A DNA stretch of 8,353 nucleotides from Spirochaetales bacterium (GTDB lineage: Bacteria > Spirochaetota > Spirochaetia > SPDA01): the NCBI GenBank assembly GCA_004525155.1, contig SPDA01000063.1:1-8353 (forward strand), given 5' to 3'. The notes beneath the pieces were generated by a model. The model searched no databases. It had not been told where the DNA came from and worked only from the letters and a program-made list of their open reading frames with translations. A program made the position numbers and the translations under genes. Positions 1-4,680 of the stretch are shown in pieces. The stretch's first letter is position 1. Each line of letters begins with the position of its first letter.

Positions 1-381
1 GTCCGCTGTATCCGCATACAATTTCTTAAAATTGATAAACCCGAGAAACCGGGTCTTCGGCAGTCTGCCTAAAAATATATTTTCCGCCACTGAAATTTTA
101 GTTATATTTTCCAGTTCCTGATAGATCATGCTGATTCCGAGATCGTGAGCGGCGTGAATATTTCCTATCTCTACTTCACGGCCTTCGGACAGTATTATCC
201 CCGAGTTTTTTGTATAAGCGCCGGATAAAATCTTCATCAGCGTCGATTTGCCCGCACCATTTTCCCCGACAATGGCGTGCACTTCGCCTTTCTGTAAACA
301 GAAATCCATTCCGTCCAGGGCGATGGTGCCCGGGAACTCTTTGACGATATTCTTGACTTCCAGCAGTATGGAGTTTTCCAT
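1..381 (-). CDS. Sugar ABC transporter ATP-binding protein, RbsA/MglA type (N-terminal part)
   Basis: This is the ATPase subunit of a sugar importer, acting on the cytoplasmic face of the membrane and driving uptake of a monosaccharide bound by a periplasmic or lipoprotein receptor. Only 127 residues are inside the window; the gene continues past the left edge, and RbsA/MglA proteins are usually about 500 residues with two ATPase domains. The protein begins [18 protein letters not shown]. Visible motifs are the Walker A GENGAGKS at residues 39-46, followed by TLMKILSG, and the Q-loop MIYQE with Gln88, followed by VAENIFLGR, which is typical of this subfamily. Start ATG 381-379 has the ribosome binding site AGGGAG at 389-394, inside the last codons of the upstream lacI-type gene. 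Only 3 nt separate that stop from this start, so the two genes are surely cotranscribed and probably translationally coupled. The substrate cannot be told from this fragment. Confidence 0.95.
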   Translation of the reverse strand, partial: MENSILLEVKNIVKEFPGTIALDGMDFCLQKGEVHAIVGENGAGKSTLMKILSGAYTKNSGIILSEGREVEIGNIHAAHDLGISMIYQELENITKISVAENIFLGRLPKTRFLGFINFKKLYADTAD

Positions 382-384
382 AAT

Positions 385-1413
385 TTAACTCCCTTTTATA
401 TTTGTTCCCGGCGCGGAACCGGTAGATTCTTTTACGGTCAGGCTCGGTATAATGACCACTTTTTCCGTAATAACCCTGTTTTCCTCGATCTGCCTGGTAA
501 TGAGGTCAAAGGCCTTTTCCACCAGCTCATCGAAAGGGTAATGTACCGAACTTAACGAAGGCAGAACCATGTCCCCGAATGCCAGGTCGTCCATGCCGAG
601 AACTGACACATCCTCCGGTATGCGCTTCCCCGCCAATTTCAGGGCCTTCATTGCGCCGAATGCCATCAAATCGTTGATAGCCCAGACAGCTGAAAAATCA
701 TAGCCGTCGTCGAGCAGTTCCCTCGTTGCCTTAAGCCCTGAACTGAAATCGAAATTCGCCTCCCGAATACAGACTGCCCGCAGTTTGACGTCATTTTTCT
801 CAAGCGTTTCCTTGAAACCCTTAAGCCGATCCCGGCAGAGCGCGATTTTCATCGAGCCTGTAATACAGGCGATATGTCTGTGTCCAAGGCCGAGCAAATG
901 TTCCGCGGCGATAACGCCGGCCTCGTAATTGTCGAGGACAACATTGGCGACATTTTCATTTTCCAGGGTCCTGTCTATGATGACGATGGGGATATTTTTT
1001 TTTAGAATTTTAGGCATAATTCTGCTTTCGTCCGAAACGCGGGAGAAAATGATGCCGTTAATGTTTCTTCGTAAAAGATCCCCAATATAATTCTCTTCCA
1101 AATCCGGGTTTTCGTGAGAATTGACGGTTATAATATTGAATCCCCTTTCATAAGCCGCATCCATGGCATATTGTACGATTTCGGAAAAAGCATGGGCGGC
1201 TATTTCGGGCACAACCAGACCTAGGAGGTTGCTTTTCTTAACCCGCAAGCCCTGGGCTACCAGGTTCGGCTTGTAATGGAGCTTCTCGATTGTTTCAAGT
1301 ATCTTTTTTCGTGTTTCAGGATCTACCGCATCCCTGTTGTTAAGTACTCTTGAGACAGTGGAAGTAGAACATCCGGCGTATTTCGCCACATCTTTGATTG
1401 ACAAGGAATACAT
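385..1413 (-). CDS. LacI/GalR-family transcriptional regulator
   Basis: This is a full-length (342 aa) LacI-family repressor, the usual size. The N-terminal helix-turn-helix occupies about residues 4-27 (IKDVAKYAGCSTSTVSRVLN). It is followed by the hinge helix around 50-58 (NLVAQGLR), with Leu56 at the position that in LacI and PurR intercalates at the central CpG of the operator. Residues about 62-330 form the periplasmic-binding-protein-like sugar-sensing domain, with LGLVVP near its start and DVSVLGMDDLAFGDMVLPSLSSV near its end. The ATG at 1413 is preceded by GGAG 11 nt upstream, a somewhat long spacing. The gene is directly followed by a sugar ABC transporter ATPase, so it is likely a local regulator of that uptake operon, with the transported sugar or a derivative as effector. 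Its own promoter contains three operator-like sites, which suggests autoregulation. The sugar specificity is not readable from the sequence. Confidence 0.96.
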   Translation of the reverse strand: MYSLSIKDVAKYAGCSTSTVSRVLNNRDAVDPETRKKILETIEKLHYKPNLVAQGLRVKKSNLLGLVVPEIAAHAFSEIVQYAMDAAYERGFNIITVNSHENPDLEENYIGDLLRRNINGIIFSRVSDESRIMPKILKKNIPIVIIDRTLENENVANVVLDNYEAGVIAAEHLLGLGHRHIACITGSMKIALCRDRLKGFKETLEKNDVKLRAVCIREANFDFSSGLKATRELLDDGYDFSAVWAINDLMAFGAMKALKLAGKRIPEDVSVLGMDDLAFGDMVLPSLSSVHYPFDELVEKAFDLITRQIEENRVITEKVVIIPSLTVKESTGSAPGTNIKGS

Positions 1414-1451
1414 TAGCAGTGCAACTCCGATTTTATAATGACAATGGAACC

Positions 1452-1487
1452 GGTATCGTTGCCGGTATCGATTACGGTAACGATACC
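1452..1487. promoter_or_regulatory. Triple tandem LacI-type operator
   Basis: Three 12-bp units lie head to tail without any gap: GGTATCGTTGCC (1452-1463), GGTATCGATTAC (1464-1475) and GGTAACGATACC (1476-1487). Each fits GGTAWCGWTDMC with a central WCGW, the form expected for LacI/GalR-family operators. The whole 36-bp block is itself an imperfect palindrome centred on ATCGAT, with 15 of 18 positions matching between arms. The distal unit covers the predicted -10 box of the adjacent regulator gene and the others cover the start of transcription and early leader. That the local regulator binds here is inference from position and form. Confidence 0.7.
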
Positions 1488-1523
1488 ATGAGTTATTTCA
1501 ACTGTCAAGAAATAATTTTTTTT
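1480..1523 (-). promoter_or_regulatory. Promoter of the LacI-type regulator and ABC transporter operon
   Basis: On the minus strand a perfect -35 TTGACA (1508-1503) is followed after exactly 17 nt by TATCGT (1485-1480), a -10 with 4 of 6 consensus bases. Immediately upstream of the -35 lies an A8 tract and further A/T bases (about 1523-1511), which resembles an UP element. Transcription would start near 1473, inside the operator array, leaving a leader of about 60 nt before the ATG at 1413. A second -10-like TATAAA at 1436-1431 lacks a matching -35 and is less likely. Confidence 0.65.
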
Positions 1524-1530
1524 AGGATAT

Positions 1531-1540
1531 AAACCGGTTT
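1531..1540. repeat. 10-bp perfect palindrome AAACCGGTTT
   Basis: A perfect 10-bp palindrome lies about 22 bp upstream of the -35 box of the regulator promoter. It could be an activator or auxiliary repressor site. The ACCGGT core is frequent in this window, so chance is a fair explanation. Confidence 0.25.
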
Positions 1541-1589
1541 TCAACAAAACATATGTAAAGGAGAATCTTCCGGAACGAAATACTTGAAT

Positions 1590-1613
1590 GTGACGACAGG
1601 AGCCGCCTGTCAC
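1590..1613 (-). terminator. Stem-loop at the vapC stop codon, weak terminator candidate
   Basis: The segment GACAGG (1595-1600), a 5-nt loop and CCTGTC (1606-1611) form a perfect 6-bp stem. An alternative register pairs GTGAC with GTCAC outside a 3-bp AGG/CCT stem with a 3-nt bulge. It overlaps the vapC stop codon (1612-1610). There is no T-run after it on the minus strand, so it is not a classical intrinsic terminator. It may slow ribosomes, protect the 3' end, or be incidental. Confidence 0.25.
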
Positions 1614-2014
1614 CAATGCCGCGAAGCAAGTCCCTTTATAATCTGGAAATGGGTAAGGTTTGCGGTTAACACTTCCGCATCATGACTCATGGCGATGGCG
1701 GCTATGGCCGCATCAAAATCATCTATAGGAGTACCCGTTTTTTCCAAGTCAGCCTTGATGGAACCGAAATTAACTGATGATTGTTCATCCCAGGGAAGGA
1801 CGCGGATAACTGTAAGCAGCCGTTCTTTCTGTGCCGCAAGAAGCGCATATTTTTTAGAGGTATTATCAAGCCGCCGTATGCCATACTCTATTTCCGCCAC
1901 CACCGGTGGAACGGTTGCCACATTCCCCGGCTTTATGCCCGAAAGAAAGCGTACCATTTCCGGTTCGTTCCGCATAGCTGCCGAAAACGCGGTTGTATCG
2001 AGAACAGAAATCAC
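1610..2014 (-). CDS. vapC: VapC-type PIN-domain ribonuclease toxin
   Basis: This is a 134-residue PIN-domain protein, the usual VapC size, predicted to be a Mg-dependent RNase that inhibits translation when its antitoxin is lost. Acidic residues at the expected places are Asp6 (SVLDTTAF), Glu41 (AEIEYG), and Asp98 and Asp101 in PIDDFDAAIAA. Near the C terminus TANLTHF (117-123) occupies the usual T-x-N-x-x-x-F position, but without the fourth acidic residue some PIN toxins have there. The start is GTG (2014-2012), overlapping the antitoxin stop as GTGA, so translation is coupled. GGGGTG lies about 8 nt upstream as a possible weak ribosome binding site. The RNA target cannot be predicted from sequence. 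The PIN family and the pairing are clear; toxicity is inferred from the family. Confidence 0.92.
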   Translation of the reverse strand: MISVLDTTAFSAAMRNEPEMVRFLSGIKPGNVATVPPVVAEIEYGIRRLDNTSKKYALLAAQKERLLTVIRVLPWDEQSSVNFGSIKADLEKTGTPIDDFDAAIAAIAMSHDAEVLTANLTHFQIIKGLASRHW

Positions 2015-2271
2015 AACAGCGGCACCCCACGGTTTCGGCGGCTGAGAAAGACCGTTTCTTCCAGCTCGATCACAGCTTCCCGGAGCATGAACTTTTCATC
2101 CACCGAAAAAGCGGGTTCAAAAAAACCTTCCGGCCATTCACCCGCATCTTCAGCCAGCGCCGCTTCGCAGGCCTCGAGGACGAACCTGTTTCTGCTCATC
2201 TTCCGTCTTGCGGCAGCACGATCTATACGGGAAAGTATATTTTCAGGAAAATGAATAGTTGTGGAACCCAT
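2011..2271 (-). CDS. vapB: VapB-type ribbon-helix-helix antitoxin
   Basis: This 86-residue protein sits immediately upstream of the PIN toxin and overlaps it by 4 nt. The N-terminal half is a ribbon-helix-helix DNA-binding fold: a beta strand at about 3-9 (STTIHFP), helix A at about 10-23 and helix B at about 26-41 (SRNRFVLEACEAALAE). The acidic, aromatic C-terminal half (EWPEGFFEPAF and on) would wrap and block the VapC active site. Dimers would bind the perfect palindrome that overlaps the promoter and start codon, so the complex represses its own operon. ATG 2271-2269 is the only sensible start, because the ribbon strand begins at residue 3. There is no ribosome binding site upstream, and the predicted transcription start falls on this ATG, so the message is probably leaderless. 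It could also be filed simply as a CopG/RHH protein. Confidence 0.88.
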   Translation of the reverse strand: MGSTTIHFPENILSRIDRAAARRKMSRNRFVLEACEAALAEDAGEWPEGFFEPAFSVDEKFMLREAVIELEETVFLSRRNRGVPLL

Positions 2272-2293
2272 GAATAGAATATATTCTATTCAT
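2270..2293. promoter_or_regulatory. 24-bp perfect palindromic operator of vapBC
   Basis: The sequence is a perfect palindrome with half-site ATGAATAGAATA, centred between 2281 and 2282. It covers the -10 box, the predicted transcription start and two bases of the vapB start codon. RHH antitoxins bind such symmetric sites as dimers of dimers, so this is the likely autoregulatory operator. A 24-bp perfect palindrome in this position is very unlikely by chance. Confidence 0.85.
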
Positions 2294-2306
2294 TCCCGGT
2301 TGTCAA
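2278..2306 (-). promoter_or_regulatory. vapBC promoter
   Basis: A perfect -35 TTGACA (2306-2301) is separated by 17 nt from the -10 TATATT (2283-2278), which matches 5 of 6 consensus bases. Start of transcription is expected about 7 nt on, at 2271, which is the A of the vapB ATG. The -10 lies wholly within the palindromic operator, so repressor binding would block RNA polymerase. The promoter sits in the 45-bp gap after the aldolase gene, where no terminator is visible. Confidence 0.75.
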
Positions 2307-2316
2307 TAAATTTTTC

Positions 2317-3618
2317 TTATTTCCAGAATCCCCGCAGAACCTTCAAATCTTTTTCCGGAAGTTCCCGGATACTGCCCAGCTGTTCAGCCCAGAGGAGTGA
2401 ATGGGCGATGTATTCCGTAATCTCCAGCCGGTCGAAACAGCCGACCAGATTATTGCCGGTAACGATGATGCAGTCATTGGCGATGAGCGCTGCCGGGTGA
2501 TCGTCGAAGACGGCGGCGGTCTGGGCATAATCCCTGCGCCGCAGACCGAAAGGCATTAGGGGCACATCCTTGAGGAACACGTAGGATTCGGGCATGACCC
2601 TGGTATTGAAGGTTTTGCCGGTAACGCTGTATGCCATCACATGGGGCGGGTGGGCTATCATGACAGCATTTATCGATTTATTCCTTTCATATACAGCCTT
2701 ATGCAGAAGAACCGATCTGCTAGGCGTCTTGTTTTTTTCCTTCCTGCCGCCTGCAACAAAGACCAGGTCTTCCGCTTCCAGATATTTCCTGTCCAGGCCG
2801 TAGGGGGTTATAAGAAAGGAGTCCCCGCTGAGTCTGGCGGAAAAGGTGCCCTGGGTGCTGGTAAAGAGCATCTGATCGTAGGCCCTGCGGATAAGTACGC
2901 ACATCGTTTCCCTGACCGCCGCTTCGTCGGTCCCGGACCCGGAATCTCGCGGACTCAGATCCTCCGGAAGTTCGGGAAGGCCGGGGAATTCCCCGGCTTC
3001 AGACTTAAGATCTTCTTCGGAAAGCAAGTTGACCTCGCCTAAGGAACGGGCGTGAATGTGAATCCGTGCGCAGAAGTCAAGGGTCTCGAAACGCCTGAAG
3101 GCGTCGAGGATATCATTCCCGCCGACCACGACGCTGTGATTTTCCATGATGACGGCGTTATGCCCCTTCCTGAACATGGCGGCGATAATGTCAGCGAGTT
3201 CCCTGCTGCCGGGTATGGCGTAGGGAGCGAAGCCTATCTCACCGCAGACTGTCCGTACCTGCGGCAGTATCGCCGTATCAGGGATCCTGCCTGTGATGCT
3301 GAAAGAGGCGAGCGCCGGCGGATGGGCGTGGATGACGGAGTGCAGGTCCGGCCTGCAGGTGTAAACCGATTGGTGAAAAGGGAATTCCGAGGAGGGGGCA
3401 AGGGGGCCTTCCCGTGTCCCGTCCGGTTTGACGCAGACCATCTGATCAGCTTTTAGGCTACCCTTGTCCAGGCTGCCGGGCGTTATCCAGATATTGCCTT
3501 CGCGGTCTTTAACTGAGAGATTGCCGCCGGAAGTGGTGGTCATGCCGTAGCCGTAGATTCTTTCCATTATCATGACTAACTGATCCGCCGGGGGAATGGT
3601 TTCTAGATTGAGTGACAC
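2317..3618 (-). CDS. Tandem-domain class II aldolase/adducin family protein
   Basis: This 433-residue protein holds two class II aldolase/adducin domains, whereas typical members such as FucA or AraD are single domains of about 210-230 residues. Domain 1 (about 8-200) has a complete site: SGGNLS at 30-35 for the phosphate-binding region, Glu78 as catalytic acid in SSEFPFH, zinc ligands His97 and His99 in HAHPP, and His161 in ENHSVVVGG. Domain 2 (about 232-425) aligns throughout but has Ser302 for the Glu, Ile321 for the first His and Asp382 for the third; only His323 remains. Catalysis should therefore be by domain 1, with domain 2 structural or regulatory. The role is probably cleavage or rearrangement of a phosphorylated sugar; the substrate is unknown. 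The start is GTG at 3618 with AAAGGA about 9 nt upstream. It follows the nuclease gene by 24 nt and is likely cotranscribed with it. Confidence 0.9.
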   Translation of the reverse strand: MSLNLETIPPADQLVMIMERIYGYGMTTTSGGNLSVKDREGNIWITPGSLDKGSLKADQMVCVKPDGTREGPLAPSSEFPFHQSVYTCRPDLHSVIHAHPPALASFSITGRIPDTAILPQVRTVCGEIGFAPYAIPGSRELADIIAAMFRKGHNAVIMENHSVVVGGNDILDAFRRFETLDFCARIHIHARSLGEVNLLSEEDLKSEAGEFPGLPELPEDLSPRDSGSGTDEAAVRETMCVLIRRAYDQMLFTSTQGTFSARLSGDSFLITPYGLDRKYLEAEDLVFVAGGRKEKNKTPSRSVLLHKAVYERNKSINAVMIAHPPHVMAYSVTGKTFNTRVMPESYVFLKDVPLMPFGLRRRDYAQTAAVFDDHPAALIANDCIIVTGNNLVGCFDRLEITEYIAHSLLWAEQLGSIRELPEKDLKVLRGFWK

Positions 3619-3642
3619 TTTGTATTATCCTTTAAAATGATG

Positions 3643-4608
3643 TCAAAGACCTTCCGCTTCTTCCGGGGAAATACCGGTTATTTCCGAAATCTCCTGCGGC
3701 GACAGACCCCTGCTCCTGAGCTTCCGGGCAGTTTTTAGCGCCTTTTCCCGTTCGCCCTCAGCTCTGCCCTCAGCTCTGCCCTCAGCTCTGCCTTCTGCTC
3801 GGCCTTCTGCTTTGCCCTCTTCAAGCCCTTTATTGCGGGCCTCGGCTATGAATGACGCCTGGTCATGAAGGAACATCGATCGGGCCAGATAAGCCATCCG
3901 CGCCTTTTCATCGGCAAGGAAGTAGTCGTACCGCTGCCGGGCCGTCTTGAACATTACATCATTATCAAGCAGTACCTTCATTGTTTCATCCTCCTCATCC
4001 GCGTGCCGCAGGAAATACATCCACTTTTCGGCCTCCGTTTCCGGTTTTCCCTCGAGTTTGGGCACTTCCAGATAGTGCAGTATACAATCCTCGGTCAGCA
4101 CATACTCCGGATTATTGTTTTCCCGCAGCATAAAGCAGCTGTGAAAGGGAATGCCGGCAGGAAACAGCGGAAAATCCACAATACTGATGCTAATCACCTT
4201 GTTCAGCGTTCCATATTCCTGCCCTTCCCGAAGCTGATTAGAATACGATTTTGCCCAATAGTACAGACTCCTCTCCTGAAAATCGGCCTGGGAGCGGACC
4301 TGCACTTCCACATTGTATTTGTTCCCTTTGACGTCCTTCGCGCGTGTGTCGATGATTGAGGGCTTATCATCGAGATAGGTTTTCACGTTAAAGGGATTGA
4401 CCACCGCTATCGATTCGATTTCGTCAAAACCGGCATCGCTTAATACCGCATTTATTAATGTTTTCAAAATGTCGACGCTTTCTTCGGCGCCGAAAATGTA
4501 CTTGAATACGATATCGGACAATGCGGGAATACGGATAGCCATATCATCATCATTATAAGGCTCTTCACCAAGGCCTGCAATATGCGGTTTCCTGTCTTTC
4601 TTTTTCAC
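3643..4608 (-). CDS. Rpn-type PD-(D/E)XK nuclease family protein
   Basis: This 321-residue protein belongs to the PD-(D/E)XK transposase-like nuclease family (PDDEXK_2/Rpn, recombination-promoting nuclease). The family signature starts at LSDIVFKYIFG (30-40). The probable catalytic core is Asp87 in IIDTRAKD, then Glu101-x-Gln103 in YNVEVQVRS, followed by the conserved segment ERSLYYWAKSY. Residues about 253-290 form a charged helix with four AEGR repeats, and the last 35 residues (LRSRGLSPQEISEITGISPEEAE) look like a small helix-turn-helix. The start is GTG 4608-4606 with a perfect AGGAGG 6 nt upstream; an ATG reading from 4611 is out of frame. The relatives Rpn of Escherichia coli cut DNA and promote RecA-independent recombination; activity here is inferred. 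Some members have been suggested as defence genes, but no partner gene is obvious. It is followed by the aldolase gene after 24 nt. Confidence 0.88.
   Translation of the reverse strand: MKKKDRKPHIAGLGEEPYNDDDMAIRIPALSDIVFKYIFGAEESVDILKTLINAVLSDAGFDEIESIAVVNPFNVKTYLDDKPSIIDTRAKDVKGNKYNVEVQVRSQADFQERSLYYWAKSYSNQLREGQEYGTLNKVISISIVDFPLFPAGIPFHSCFMLRENNNPEYVLTEDCILHYLEVPKLEGKPETEAEKWMYFLRHADEEDETMKVLLDNDVMFKTARQRYDYFLADEKARMAYLARSMFLHDQASFIAEARNKGLEEGKAEGRAEGRAEGRAEGRAEGEREKALKTARKLRSRGLSPQEISEITGISPEEAEGL
3667..3685. repeat. 19-bp inverted repeat upstream of the aldolase gene
   Basis: Perfect 7-bp arms GGAAATA and TATTTCC flank the 5-nt centre CCGGT. The site is inside the last codons of the nuclease gene (encoding about EITGIS), 48 bp before the aldolase GTG. 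It could be an operator or a small mRNA hairpin for the aldolase gene; no promoter boxes are clear beside it. Confidence 0.35.
3754..3813 (-). repeat. 12-bp tandem repeats encoding AEGR units
   Basis: Three identical units GCCCTCAGCTCT (plus strand; 3754-3765, 3766-3777, 3778-3789) are followed by two diverged ones (3790-3801 and 3802-3813). They encode the Ala-Glu-Gly-Arg/Lys repeats of the nuclease tail. Because the unit is 12 bp, gain or loss of copies would keep the reading frame and change only the tail length. Confidence 0.9.
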
Positions 4609-4614
4609 ACATTT

Positions 4615-4620
4615 CCTCCT
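4615..4620 (-). promoter_or_regulatory. Consensus ribosome binding site of the Rpn-type gene
   Basis: AGGAGG on the minus strand, 6 nt before the GTG at 4608. It decides the start against the internal ATG at codon 23, which has no such site, and against an overlapping out-of-frame ATG. Confidence 0.85.
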
Positions 4621-4680
4621 GCCCGTATAGACAGTGGAAACGCGCCTGCCGCTTCATGTATAAAGGCAAATTCGGCAGTT

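Noticed and set aside
1602..1612. 11-bp identity GCCGCCTGTCA at 1602-1612 and 6200-6210, both at TGA codons
   Set aside because: Several 11-bp repeats are expected by chance in 8 kb, and only the first copy forms a stem-loop.
1413..1616. A 67-codon open frame between lacI and vapC on the minus strand
   Set aside because: It covers the promoter, A-tract and operator array, has no recognisable domain, and its composition is that of intergenic DNA.
2453..2468. TTGCCGGTAACGATGA, matching 14 of 16 bases of the lacI operator array, as a possible auxiliary operator in the aldolase gene; a weaker match at 2615-2631
   Set aside because: Both encode the VTG-N/K tripeptide of the aldolase fold with the same codons, so the match is explained by coding, and neither has a second palindromic half.
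3643..4608. Reading the Rpn-type gene as an insertion-sequence transposase
   Set aside because: No terminal inverted repeats or target duplications are visible around it, and the Asp87/Glu101-x-Gln103 core is the nuclease form of the family.
4609..4680. Promoter or terminator between murE and the nuclease gene
   Set aside because: CTGCCG and CGGCAG could pair but over a 22-nt loop with no T-run, and the TATACA and TATACG boxes have no matching -35. Read-through from murE is simpler.
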